31,817 nucleotides of DNA. Source: Sphacelaria rigidula. Taxonomy: Eukaryota; Phaeophyceae; Sphacelariales. This document shows, piece by piece, positions 1 through 11,883 of this stretch. The stretch covers positions 1-31,817 of the forward strand of contig CAXNAA020000045.1 in NCBI GenBank assembly GCA_964200075.2, in the 5' to 3' direction. Position 1 is the first letter of the stretch. Every line of letters begins with the position of its first letter. The notes beneath the pieces were generated by a model. That model worked only from the letters and a program-made list of their open reading frames with translations, did no database searches and was not told where the DNA came from. Position numbers and translations under genes: made by a program.

Positions 1-999
1 TTTCTTCCATACATTACCCAAGAACCTCTTACACATCTTATCCCCGTCCTGCTTCGCCGTAGGGGGGGGGGTTCAAAGTGTGAGGAAAACAAAATGAAGC
101 CCGAAAGACCTCCAGTAATAAGATCCCCTCGCGAGAGGAGCGGAGCGATCATTCTGGCCGACCACGGCTGTCTAGTCGTATTTCTCATTTGGTAGGGACA
201 ATTCAACCATAGATGAGCACAACTGACGTGCTTTTTTCTCTGCTCGTGATCTGTGCCGCTTGCCTGATCCCTCATGTGTTGCCAGCATAGCTGCACACTG
301 TCTGCAGTGTTGTTGTGGAACACTAAACAGAGACGTCAGCAGCATGCCGCGCTCCTTCAGTTACAGCGGGCGATCCTGCCACGACTTTGATCTCAGCATT
401 CAAGACTTTCTATACTGCTACGCTGTAAGCCCAATCGGACTTCGCTCACGTGCGATTCACGGACAACGTTGAACATACTCAGCACCCGCACATCCTGAGT
501 CCCAGACCGCAATACCGCGCTTTCTTCCACCTGCTGATGAAAGTCATGGCAGAGGTGCAACACACTTATTTTCCACTCCTCACAAAATGGTGTCCGTGCA
601 TCCTAGTGGCATCATTCGTCTCCGGCCCGTGACTACCATGTCACCGGCCCTCGAACCCACGACGGCAGCTCGAGCCACAGCTCCCGAAGCTCTCGCGTTC
701 AAGGCCCTTTACGAATACCGGTCGCACCATCGCTCGTGTCCCGTCGGTCCCGTGTTCGCCGTACACTATGAATCCCGAAATGATATTACTGTGAATGCTG
801 ACGCTATGAGATATATATTTTCTATCATCGGCCCATGGGTCCTCGATCGAAAGACCCAGCGACCAACAGTCTTGCTACTCACGGCGCCGCCATCGTCAAA
901 AATACCCGCTCCGATGCTGCAACTATCTGATCCTTACAACGACAAACTACAAATTTGCAGCGAGCGCTCACCAGGACTACCATAGCCGCCGCGATATCT
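1..999. other. 5' flank, no recognised gene
   Basis: No gene is recognised here. There is a run of ten G at 63-72 and several short Pro/Thr-rich open frames in overlapping registers (for example 587-985) without family motifs. It could hold the 5' end of the retroelement, but I could not pair any part of it with a downstream LTR. Confidence 0.5.
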
Positions 1000-1219
1000 T
1001 CGACCCTCATCCCCCCCCTACGGCCGCCGCCGCCGCTGTCCCCGCGACCACCACGGTACCCAGCATCGCCGTGGACACGGATGCCGACAGCGGTCCTGCG
1101 ACAGGATCCCCACGCCCCCGTCGACCCAGCACCGCGCAACCCGTGATTACCCCACCGCCAGCGCAGGCTCGCGATCGGCTGGGCTTTGAGCACTGCCCGA
1201 CTGGTCTTGTCCAGATTGT

Positions 1220-2600
1220 TTGTGCAAGCCTCGCGAGGAACAGAACGTGCTCATCGCTCAGTGTGAACAGCTTGCTCCACAACTTACTACGGACCTTCTC
1301 GCACGACAGCGAGAGGCGGATGCCACCGCCGCAAGACTCACGGAAGAAGAGTACGATCGTAAATCCCTGGCTCTCAAGAGGGAGGCTGCTCGTGCTCACA
1401 CAAACAACTCCGTTGCCCACGGTCACTGCGAGAAGTCCGTGCTGCAGCCAAAAAGCTCATCGGCTGCAACACGACAAACTCCAAGTCCGGCGGATGGCGG
1501 ACCTGACAGAGGCGTTCTCAACGGGCCGTATCAACCATCAGTCATCCCGACCGACGGCGACCAACCTTCACAGCGGTCGTCGGGCCCCTTTGCAGCCCTG
1601 GCCCCCTCCATGCGTCACTGCTAATATCAGAGACGGAGACTGCACCGGACCACCACGTATCTCCCTAGCACCGCACAAGACAAAACTGTCCACGCCTTTT
1701 CTCGGAGGAATCATTTTCCGAATCCCCTCCAATGTTCGCGCGAGGCCCGGACCACTTTGGCCCACTCGCTCCACCGTGTTCTTGGATCATACCTGGATTA
1801 AGGGAGCCACCTCCCCGACGATGGCCTATCGTCCCCATGCCTTGGGCTAGCTGGTACCTCACATCCAGACCAGCTGAGAGCCCAGCTTTCACGGTTACGA
1901 AGCTCCGATCATTGATCTGTTTGCTGCATTGCGCACAGCTTTACATACCGCAACCGCCGATGACGGCTGGACTCCGGCGACCACTCGTTGCTCACGCAAC
2001 GAGAACAAGGGAGGCACTTGGAACGACAATAGCGGCGATTGTTCCCGTCATCACCACGGAAGTGGAGGCTCCTCATCAGAAGGGGCCGGACCGCGTCGAC
2101 CGCAACACTTGTAGTGAAGGCAGAAAATGGCAACGTGGTGGCTCGTCGAGCTCTTCTTCCGGCAAGCCCAGCAGTCAGTCCGCCACGGACCTGCCCCAAT
2201 CAGTGTCTCCAGCCTCTAGGCAAGTCAAATGTCGGTTGGCGGATGTTTCAGGTCAGATCTTAGGTCTTTCGACTAACGAGAGAGCAGACCGACCGCTGTC
2301 TTTCACTTCGGCCCATAATTTTGCTGCCGTTGCGGCCGACCAAGAACAGCCCACAGCTCGTGAAGCAGCAGCCGCCGCTCAGGCCGAGTCTGCTCGAGTC
2401 GCAACCATTCAGAGAGAGTACATTCAGATGGACGTGAAAAAACTTTGGCATATTAAGATCATGCTCGCAGCCGACAAAAAAGATCCGGGACTACTTACTC
2501 CCGCTCTCATCACATCTCTATGGCTCACTGTTCGAAACATCCTCCAGTTGCAGACTCCACGGGCGCTCAACACGTCGAAGGCCCCGTTACTTCTTTGATT
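1220..2600 (+). pseudogene. Gag-like coiled-coil remnants
   Basis: Two charged, Ala/Glu/Arg-rich stretches that look like coiled coils lie in different frames: about 1220-1410 (with LLARQREADATAARLTEEEY) and about 2330-2460 (with AREAAAAAQAESARVATIQR). A Ser-rich, low-complexity stretch lies between them at about 2130-2220. Their place upstream of a retroelement zinc knuckle suggests the N-terminal half of a frameshifted Gag. No homologue is recognised directly, so this is inferred from position and composition. Confidence 0.35.
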
Positions 2601-3328
2601 CAACTCACCGATGGATTCATCGCCGCGATGAAACCGGATCGTGCCACGAGGAAGGCAGGCCCAGCAGTAATAGGATATGTGAAGCGGCACTTGGCTGGCT
2701 ACTTCGACCGGGGCACGCAAGGGGGCCATATTCAAGGTCTTGGTTGCTTCGGAGTACCAGACAAGCCCCCTTTCACGAATTCTCTCCGCAATTCAAGTCC
2801 TTAGTTTCCGGCACCATCGGTACCGAACGTCAAAGTAGCCCTTCTGATGCGATGTGTTGCTCGTATGTTTGAAAAAACGTTTCCGAGCAGTTTCCGACAC
2901 CGATGCCGTCGTTATTTCCGGGTGCCTCAGCACATTGCGAGGTACCTTACGCCTCCGTAGATGCAGTCAGGTCTGCTTTGTCCATCAAGAGAGTAACTTG
3001 ACGTCTACCATTCGCAGTGAGAAGAGTTCGACTATGCGCTCACAGTCTACCGCTGTGCTTTCCGCGACCATCTCCGGGTCTCCCGGACGGAATCAGAATT
3101 CGTTTCAACTTCATGGACACCGACGCTGTCGCCGGTTCAGCCATGAACGCAGAAAATAATAGAGGCTTGTTTCGCGCGACCTTTGACGGATGGCCGTACT
3201 TCAAAGGAACTGGGCATGAGGTCCACACCGCTTCTCAAACAGTTTTTGCAGCGGATGATCCCTCTTTGTGGAAGCCCCTTCTTTCGTCTTCTGCTAGACG
3301 CGACGCTTTCAGTCGTCACGCCAACAGT

Positions 3329-3513
3329 TGCATCAACTGCATGCCGAAGGTCACAACACGCATGACTGTGCCATGAACCTCGAACTGCAAGACAATGATC
3401 AAGCGTGGCGCCGTCGGCGAAAACGAATGCGCGATTATCGTGCGCCCAATCGTAATTCTCGCGATCGTTCCGACAACCGCGGCTATAACCACTCCAATCG
3501 CAATTGCAAATAA
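3329..3513 (+). pseudogene. Broken Gag zinc knuckle and basic tail
   Basis: A CCHC knuckle is visible but split across two frames. The two cysteines (CINC) are at 3329-3340, and the GHNTHDC part follows with its Cys at 3367-3369. Between the second Cys and the His there are 11 nt instead of the 12 expected for CX2CX4HX4C, so one base appears lost. An Arg-rich tail (WRRRRKRMRDYR) follows, as in nucleocapsid regions that bind RNA. Confidence 0.6.
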
Positions 3514-4693
3514 AAACAACAACAGCACCAATACCAATGATAAATCTGGTTGTCGCCAAAGAGATGGTTATTCTCGCAACAACCAAAACTTAGCTGATAG
3601 ACACCAGCGGACGGGGCCGGCTCATGATAACTCGAACCCGCAACAGAAACCCTGGTTCCCTTACGACCGATGACACCGACCTGTGGCGTACCGACGTCAG
3701 CTTTCTAGAGTATTCGTCGTCGCCGACAGCACTAACGAAGGTTTTATCAACATAGCCCACGGACCAAGCGACCGATACCTCTCACTCAATTCTCCGGGCA
3801 CTATTTAGTAGCACCAATATTGACTGATCATACCGACCCCCAACTTAAACGCTCCACACACAGCGGAACAGTTACATTCCCCCACAACACAGATCTACGA
3901 TCGGATCTGGACTTGGTCCTTCAGAACGGAGTGCCAATCTGAGGTGTGGGGACACCAACTGCCAGACACTGAGGCAAAGGCTTCCCTCCGCGACCGCACG
4001 TACAGGCAGTAGTCTACCCCCTTCGGCAGACTCAAGCGTTGCTGCTTTGAACTTGACCACTTCGAATCATGAAATACCTACCCAGCTGATCGAGCTCCTT
4101 CCTAACAAACAGTCAAACGCGCGGAGCTACCCCTGGCCGGTTTTTATGAACACCCGCTCCAATTTACCTTCGGCTATGTCTCTTCCGCCAAGCTTGCCGG
4201 CGGAAAGTCCACAAGCTTAGTCCAATCATGCCCCGATGCTGACCCCATGGACCCGACTGGACGCAGTTGTGGTTCCTCAACAATCTTTGGAAGTTACTCA
4301 ACCCTTGTCACGGCGAGAGACCAAACCCCGGAAATATGCCCCGAGGAAGCGCGCGATTAACACATACACCTCTCTCATGCGGAAAACCTGGACCTCGTTC
4401 TCGATGGCTTTATCAGACAACATGGAAGAAACCAAATCTGGTGTTTATGATGTCACTGCCCCTTCAATCGACGACCCTAGCACTGAACCGTCTGGATTCA
4501 CCTCGGATGTTGATCCCTGCTCCCCAAGACGGCCATGTATGAAACTACCGATTACCAGTCTAGCCGTGCCTAGGTGGGGGAAAAATATCGCCCACTACCT
4601 CTTTGAGTAAGAAATTCGACCCACCGGCGAATCACCCGCCGTCGGTTTTCACAGTCAGCCCGGCTGACCGCAATCAATTCACCTCGCCTGAAC

Positions 4694-5095
4694 ATGGTCC
4701 AGACCTTGTCACAGACAAAGTGCCTGTTGATCCTGCCTCTATATATAACTGCACGCGTGGTGATCCACATTGGTCCGTACGCCACCGCGCGTATGAAATA
4801 CGTTTCCTTGTTCGATGGCGGCGGTCCACAAACATTTGTTTGCGAACGAACATCGGAGCACATGAAAAGGATTGGTCCTGCTTCAGCAGTTTGTGAGACC
4901 ACCACCCAGCCTCGCGGAAGGGGTGGTTTTGGTGACTCCATCACCCCTCTGACCAAACAAAAACCCATGGGTCTCAGTGTGCATTTTTTTCACGACACAA
5001 CTCGTTCTGCCAGCCTTGCAATCTGGAAACTTTGTCTCCGACAGCACCACGCATCACGCCATACTACTGGGCATAGATGGCTATGTGCGGTTTGA
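4694..5095 (+). pseudogene. Retroelement aspartic protease remnant
   Basis: VSLFDGGGPQTFV (about 4802-4840) fits the active-site region of Ty3/gypsy proteases, with DGG in place of the usual D-S/T-G. About 80 codons on, in another frame, ILLGIDGYVRFD (from 5059) fits the family's C-terminal ILGMDWL strand. The changed active-site residue and the frame change mean it should not be functional. Confidence 0.5.
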
Positions 5096-5879
5096 CAAAC
5101 AAACCTACCGCGCGCTACCACCATTCTCCCCATAGTCCGCGCCTCGTGGAGAATTCAACCTTGAACACTGTCGTACACTCCCCGGCGCCCTGGCCTACCA
5201 AACACATGACCGAGCAACCAGAGCGGTTCACCACCTACGATACAACGGTAGTGCTGGTGTTACCCTCTTCGACTATCCTGACCTTGTACATGTCGCACTA
5301 GTCCGCCGAAATGGTGCGCTTCACACGCGGAAATTCGTCTTAAAGAAATGTTGCCCCACATTGGTGCGCCTGCCGACACCAAGCATTGTGTCTCAGCGGG
5401 AAAACAACGCCTGCCCCTCACTGGTCATGCTAACGTGGAACTCGGCGATGTTTTGAGAAGAGCCGCCGCTCCCCTAATGCACATCCCACTCGAGATACAG
5501 TATGCGTAACCGATCCTCCGGCACCCAGCACCACGCCTCCGGTAGGATGCTCCGACCTAGCCTCTACACCTCCACCTCTTGTCCACACTGTGGGCCCTGC
5601 CCTGTCAACTTCCGATCCCCCTTCTGATATGCTTCAAGGCATATTACCAGAATATCTTGCAAATTTGGAACCAGCTTCCACCACACTTACGTGACATCAG
5701 TTTAGACCCCCGTGGGCCCGGTTTGGAACCAGCTGTCGTTCAAGAATTGAGCGATGTCTTGCTATAGTACTAAGACCGATTTTTTAAGTACAAGACGGAT
5801 CTTGATCATTTCAAAACGCTGCCCTTCAGAGTTACACTTCAACCTGGCGTTTCGGCAACCTCTTCTAGACCGTACCGGA

Positions 5880-6690
5880 CAAACCCAGTCCTTATAGAAA
5901 AGCAAATGCCATCTTCGATGTATATTTGGGAGTCAGTCTGGTACAGCGCTTCTCCTTTCCTTGGGCTTCGTCACTCGTGGTCGTTCCCAAGATGGATGGA
6001 TACTTGCGCATCACCGTGAATTATCAACGATTGAATTGTGCCACTGTCGTTGGTGCTCCCGCCCCCCCGTGTAAATGAAACCTTTGACTCCTGAGGCGAA
6101 GGAAAAAATTCAGTACCTGCGATCTCGCTTCTAGATTTTCCCAGAATGCTTTTCACCCTGGCACAATCCCACTAACGACATTTTTTGCCCTGTCCAGACT
6201 CTACGGACAACCAAGTATGCCACAAGGCGCTGCCACTGCCCCACGATGCTTCCAATGCTTAATGTAAAGCGTCACAGGGGCATCGAGCACGTCATAGTGT
6301 ACTTGGATGATGCTATCGCTTTCGATGCCTCACCTAGTTTGCATGTATACACAACACGAGAATTTCTTCCTCGTCAATGAAGGCACGATCTGAAGTGTTC
6401 CCCGTCCAAGTTCGCCTTGGCGCGACTGCGTTGAATCTTCTTGGACATTCCATTTTGCAGCAGGCTTGCACTCAGAATCCAACAAAGTTGAGGCAACGAC
6501 CGAAATGTCGATGCCCACCAACATTTCTCAGCTTCGCTCACTGTTGGGCAGACTCGCCTACCATCGCGAACTTTTACCGAGTTTGTCCAAAACAATTCGC
6601 CCCCTTACTGAGCTACTCAGTAAAAGCGCCGGGTTTGTTTTCACCACCGACATGGCGTGGAAACTATCATTCGTGTATGGTTAAACGCGT
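5880..6690 (+). pseudogene. Ty3/gypsy reverse transcriptase fragments with YLDD
   Basis: FPWASSLVVVPKMDGYLRI (from about 5959) followed by VNYQRLN matches the RT motif usually read as SPWASPVVLVKKKDG and VDYRRLN. The catalytic VIVYLDDAIAF follows in a different frame, with YLDD at 6300-6311. Next come a thumb-like CSPSKFAL and then SQLRSLLGRLAYHRELLPSL and IRPLTELLSKS (about 6510-6640), the RT to RNase H connection. Stops and at least two frame changes show decay. After about 6690 the RNase H core is not recognisable. Confidence 0.8.
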
Positions 6691-7150
6691 ACCGAAAAAT
6701 CAGTCCTCTGTTTCCACCGAGAACGCGACTGAATAACCCCTCCGATTGGCCCTGTCCCACACCTCCGGCCACCAGATCACCCTTCGTCATGGGACGCAAA
6801 ATCTATTTCATGTAGAATACCACTAAAACCTTTCGAAAGCGTCCCGGGAACGTGAATCAAATCTCCAGCTGCATCGCCGTGCCGTCCTTCTCTGCTGGAC
6901 ACAATCTCAACGGCAATACCTTGCTCACAACAAAACGTATCGCAACATACGTCGCGGCGTAGTGGCCCGTGAATCCCACCGTGACAAAGGCCTGCGCTTT
7001 GTCGCCGATGGTCATGAATTTGTTACCAACCAAAAATTGTGAAGAAAACAAATGCGCACAACAGAGAGTACTCCTCAGAGGCGCTTATTTCTGATATTAA
7101 GGCAGCGACAACCTCCTCTGGTGGCTGAGCCACACCTACTCCGCCGATCT

Positions 7151-9500
7151 GGTCGCGATCGACACGTGCATTGTGCATTTCATCGATTTCCTAGACCTGT
7201 TCAGCTTAAGCTCCGCCCAGTGTGATATACCACCAGCCCATCTGCACCAAGGAGATCCTGATGTCTTCAGCGACTCAAGCCCAATTTCTCCGCAGAGGAA
7301 TTCATCGCGATATAGATCACACAGACGATGTCAACGCACCGCTTTGAGCTACCGCTCAAAGTCCTGCCTTTGACCCAGGTCTTATACTTATTTTCCCTAC
7401 CCCATTTTCCCCCTAGAAATTCCCCCCCGACTTGATCGCTCAGGACAATATTCGACTGCATCCACAATACAGCTACCTACAGCAGACCACGAACGCAGCC
7501 TATCTGAGGTCCCTTCCTCCACGACTACCGAAGCTTTAGTATTCCTACCCCTTGGCTTGTGTGGCTGGCGCTTGACTCTGTGGAATCCCCCATTTGCTCA
7601 TTTTCTAATTTCCTAGATTTTGCCCAGAACGCGTTGGTCGCATGTGATTGACCTTTCGTCGATTTTCATTTGGTATTCTCTAGGTGAAAAAGTTGCTCCC
7701 TGTTGTACCTTTCCGGTTTGCCCCTTCGTTATGCTAGCATGTCGAAGCTATTTGTGTTTCTTCGTTGGTACTTCTTCATTTGAGTGTTCGCTATCGCGCA
7801 TAAACAGTTTGTGTCCCTCCGTATCGAAGCAGCCTTGTGCTTCCTCCGATTGAAGTGTGGGAGGGTCGGGCGTTGCTCCACCACTCTTTGGGTGTGCCTT
7901 TCTAGCTGTTTATGACTTCACGAGTGAAGGAAAGCCTTATTTTCCGTTGCATCTTTGGGATACTCATCGCACACCGTAATAGAGGCTCGTCTGGGTGAGC
8001 TAGTGTCTTGAAGTTGAAAGGCTTACATCGCCATGCCTTGCAGACCCGTGGATTTGGTACTTGACACTTTGTTCAGAGGAATATTGAGTGAGGAATGCAA
8101 ATCTGGTCAGACTTGATCAACAGGTGAGAGTGATGTCCGCCTGTCGAATTGGGGTTTGCCTATGTCTGTCACTTACATATCACGAAGCATATCACCGAAA
8201 CCCGTGCAATCCGGTAAGACGAATGAAAGAACATTTAACGAGCGATACGGAATAGGAGAGAACAGGAATCTTGTTGATGAAGAAGACATTGAAACTACCC
8301 ATTGCGCAAATAAAAACATATCAAGACAAGGGTCTCTGCTGGTGTTTGCAGGTGCGAGGCACAGCACGGTTGATCTGTACCGCTGATCTCGAAAATCACT
8401 TAGTGCAGCTTAACTTCTTACACTGTGTGTACACCGTGGTCCTCGCAAGCATTCGAGAGTCATCAGGTACCTTGCCTGTCCCGGAAAAAACGAAAATCTC
8501 AAAAAAATAGTGTCGATGATAATGGGCCTCAGTAGGTGGTGCAGTTCGAGATTTAAATATTTTTTCTTGCGGCAGGATATGGCGAGATTGTGCGGGGTGG
8601 CGAACTGTTGTGATGCTGTGCAAAAGTGCGCGCTGGGGACCACACAATGACCGCGATCTCTGTCTACAGTACTAGTATGTTGGGCAGCCGCATTTACGCC
8701 AGTGAAATGAAATGTCACACTACAGCAGCTACTGTGTGTTAATCACGCTCGTCAAGAAGAAATCGGGGTGCGCCCCCCTCGCCACAGAATCAACCAACCG
8801 GTTTGTGAGGAGGTATGGCGGTTTGGGCTTCACCGTCGACATCACACATGTTTTACCCGCTTATAAGATAAGGGGCAGGGATTGTCATGTGATGGGGATT
8901 TGCAGTTGCTGAGTTACTGTTACTGGGTACTTACCGGCGAGTACTGGAAATATATATCTTGGGCGAATGTTTGGGCCGCGCATGGATCAACCACCAGCCA
9001 GCTGTAAGTTTTACAAGTACCTCTCTGGTAGCTATCTTGCTTGATTACGTGGATTTATCAACGTGGAACTATACCGTATATACGTACGTAGGGGATTGAA
9101 GTAGACTCGTTTGAATTTGAGCTGAGTTATGACTTGAGTGAAGACATGTCTTTGGGTCGGGATATATCTCGCACCGCCCCATCGTTGACACTCACTCATC
9201 GTGGCCTTGAATTCTACAGTACAGTAGAGGTTAATAAAACACCATTTCTGCGTCTGATACTTCCACTGCGTCGTCAACTGTCTTCGGCTTCGGTGACTGA
9301 GCCTCAAGAACAAGGAGATCGAGTCAGTTCCTTGCCTGAGTGTAACATACCCTTCCCTATTCTGCTCATTCCTTACTCGTGCATGTTTGGTGAACTCGCC
9401 CCCTGAAAATACATCAACTGTAGCAAGCATACAGCTGAGGACTCTTGATCCTAGGTTGTTATCGTCCTCTCTGCCTCTAGCGAAATGAAGTAAGTTTCAA
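7151..9500. other. Non-coding stretch, nothing recognised
   Basis: Only short open frames occur, none with family motifs or a plausible splice chain. The 5' part (7151-7500) may still be decayed retroelement 3' sequence, but no integrase HHCC or DDE motif could be read. No tRNA or rRNA was seen. Confidence 0.5.
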
Positions 9501-9620
9501 GTAGCAGCCTCGTGGAGGAGAGTGTTGGTGAAGTCATGGTAAATGTTTTCGTTTGTGCGAGAAGCAGTCTCGTGAAGGAGAGGTTTGGTGAAGTCATTGT
9601 AAGTGTTTACGTTTGTTCGA
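9501..9620. repeat. 60-bp tandem duplication
   Basis: Two adjacent 60-bp units, 9501-9560 and 9561-9620, align without gaps at 51 of 60 positions. A few bases of a third unit follow at 9621 onward. The period is exactly 60, but stops interrupt the frames and no coding role is seen. Confidence 0.8.
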
Positions 9621-10054
9621 GAGGCTGACATGTTGTGTTTTGATTTTTTGATTAAAGGCGTCGCAAACTCGAGGTTCTCCGTACGTTTAATAATGTACTG
9701 TTAACTCTACGGGGAACGTAGAATTTGAGATCCATCGATTGTGGCGCGCGTCGTAAAATACTGCGTTGGGCCCTTGTTTTCATATCTGTTTTTTTTTCAC
9801 AATGAAAACTTACTGTATTTATAGTAAGACAGCAGTAGTGCAGGGAAAGATGTCACTCTACCAAGAGAAAAACTGTGAAGATCAGATATGTATTTTTCTA
9901 TGGAATTACATGAATGCTGTTGTAGCTGAAGCGTCGGACTCCCCCTCCCGTGTAGGGTGAATATCCCGCAGATGATCGAACAGTAGGCAGCTTTTCATCC
10001 AACAGGTACGAGCTGGGCTAGCGTAGAAGCGGGTCTATCGATGTGACACTCAAC

Positions 10055-10365
10055 TTCTCACCTCAGATTCGAGCGTTGTGCTTTGAAAGTTGGTGTGGAG
10101 TATCACAGGGGCAAAACAAAAAATCATGCTGCGCCTCGGCTGCACCTCGGCTGCACCTCGGCTGCACCTCGGCTGCACCTCGGCTGCACATTGAGGTTTT
10201 GGTTTATTTTCACGAGTTCAGGGGGAGAAACAGGACCCACTTTCATCAAACGTCCCTGGCTTACGAAAAAAAGCAAAAACTTTCATGTGCATCATGCTTA
10301 TTCATCTCGCCCCAGCGATTCCCCATAAATATTTCAAAGCGCAACTCTCAAAACTGAGGTGAGAA
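10055..10365. repeat. 311-bp MITE-like element with 34-bp terminal inverted repeats
   Basis: The left arm 10055-10088 starts TTCTCACCTCAG, and the reverse complement of 10332-10365 starts the same way. The arms match at 30 of 34 positions. The interior contains the 11-bp minisatellite at 10129-10190. A related solo arm lies at about 14731-14800. I saw no clear target-site duplication or transposase, so a non-autonomous element is inferred. Confidence 0.7.
10129..10190. repeat. 11-bp minisatellite (CTGCACCTCGG)
   Basis: Five full copies of CTGCRCCTCGG and a partial sixth run head to tail. The first copy differs by one base. The array sits inside the inverted-repeat element at 10055-10365 and produces short open frames with a repeating peptide, which I do not take as a gene. 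Confidence 0.9.
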
Positions 10366-11883
10366 ATCCACGCTCAGTGCCTCTCTACGTATTATATTGA
10401 ACCTAGTACTTGTTACGTCAACCGTTCGATCGCCAGGGTAGGTCATCCGCTGCGTCAGCATCATGTTCATTCGAAAAACGAACATTGGACTCAAAATGCC
10501 CCCCATGGCGCTCAACGGGTTGAGTACACGTTGGCGTCGTATTTACAGTTCGTCGTTACCAGCAGAATGAGTCGTTCAACGATAGGGGGGGTCAAAATCA
10601 GCGTTCTATTTACAACGCGGGGCAACAAGCATTCTCACTGGTTCCCGTTGTGGACAAAAAAGCACCAACTGCGTTTTATCTGAGACAACAAATCGCCCAT
10701 CTGTCCGGCTGAACACATCTCTTATGGCCTTGTGCGAGCTTTTCCCGTGGAACAGCTAACGACGACCTTATCTTGACCCTTTGGCCGCCGGGGTGGGACA
10801 TTTGTTGAAGAGGCATCATCTTCACAAACTCAAAAATGCAGTTTTTTTAATGGCTTGAAGTCAAAGGTTTAAACAATCCGATAGGGGATAAGGGCGCGGT
10901 GAGAAAGATGCTGCTTTCCCCCTCATCACTACCACTTCTATCCTTGAACGATTCGGGTGCTATCCTCCATAATCCAGCCCTTGGACATGTTGCGGGAGAC
11001 TGGACCGTACCTGGGACACTGTAGATCATCTCAAGCGGAGTTGCACTGACCCTACAGTATATTATACTTTTTGTACAAAAATTGAAATGTATTCTACCGT
11101 TGCTCGAGGTCGCATCAGGACGAAGTCTCACGACCACTACTGTACTATTGTACTACACACACCTCAGCATATGTATAGGCAGCACCGGTGTCTACCCCTG
11201 AGCTTTATATGGGCCACCAAGCGTGATTTATTTGGGGATGAAACAGTACACTCAGACCGTCATGTATCTCAGATCTTTACTGTCTCTACTGTACGGTACC
11301 TGGTTGTCAGGTGAGCGCGCTGCCAAGGAGCTGGACTGCAGGGTTGAGATCTTTGCACGACTAAAGTGTGATATATCACCCGTCGAAGCGCCGAGGAAGA
11401 CACGGGATCACTACGGAAAATGCGCACGTTGTGTAGTGTTCAGCCTGTATATCGGTGTACCTCGTGGAAATCGAAGCTTGGCTACACTGCAGCGATACAA
11501 AGCGCGCGCGCACGAAGGATTGGAAGATATTGGATAATGACCATTGTAAGATCACATGCGTCGGGTACGGGGTATATCACCCTCGGTAATAAGACACCAA
11601 GGCTCATCTCTCGAAGACTACGGCAACAGTCACAAGGTTTGTATTTTGAAACGTATCATATCAGTTTGAAGTCATTATCCTGGACGAACTTTCGTCATAA
11701 CGTGGAATTTTCTCAGCAAAGAAGATTTTCAGCCTGCTTCGTTTGTCACCCCGGGTGCTAAATCCCGTAAGCTAGGAAGGTGTACGTATCCATTTGCGGA
11801 TTTGGGAAGTGTCATGTCTCACATCGACTGATTTGCAAACATCGCTCATCATCACTTCCTCGCAAACACGCGGTAGAGAGAGC
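10366..11883. other. Upstream region of the fused gene, no exon recognised
   Basis: This stretch should hold the promoter of the fused gene. No further exon was recognised: there is no AccD zinc ribbon and no ATP-grasp motif. A possible diverged member of the 106-bp repeat family lies at about 10420-10524, with weakly matching ends. No core promoter element can be supported. Confidence 0.45.

Larger units (their letters stand above)
1000..7150 (+). mobile_element. Degenerate Ty3/gypsy-type LTR retroelement
   Basis: In 5' to 3' order the plus strand shows Gag-like coiled-coil pieces, a zinc knuckle, a basic tail, an aspartic protease remnant, reverse transcriptase and the start of the RNase H connection. 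This is the Gag-PR-RT-RH order of Ty3/gypsy elements. Each piece lies in a different frame and is broken by stops, so the copy is dead. I found no integrase, no clear LTR pair, no primer-binding site and no target-site duplication, so the outer limits are approximate. It lies about 4.7 kb upstream of the carboxyltransferase gene, in the same orientation. Confidence 0.75.

Noticed and set aside
587-2598. Overlapping open frames up to 288 codons as independent genes
   Set aside because: They are low-complexity pieces in shifting frames that fit a decayed Gag better than host genes.
10129-10190. CRISPR-like array
   Set aside because: The 11-bp units are contiguous with no spacers, and the DNA is eukaryotic.
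10043-10357. 104-codon frame with repeating AAPRLHLGCT-like peptide
   Set aside because: It is produced by the 11-bp minisatellite read through its frames and lies inside an inverted-repeat element.
11420-11480. CARC-like cysteines as an AccD zinc ribbon
   Set aside because: Only one CXXC pair is present, with no second pair at the family spacing and no splice link to exon 1.
11794-11883. In-frame upstream extension of exon 1
   Set aside because: It starts at TTG and contains no ATG before 11884. It shows no family similarity or convincing targeting peptide.
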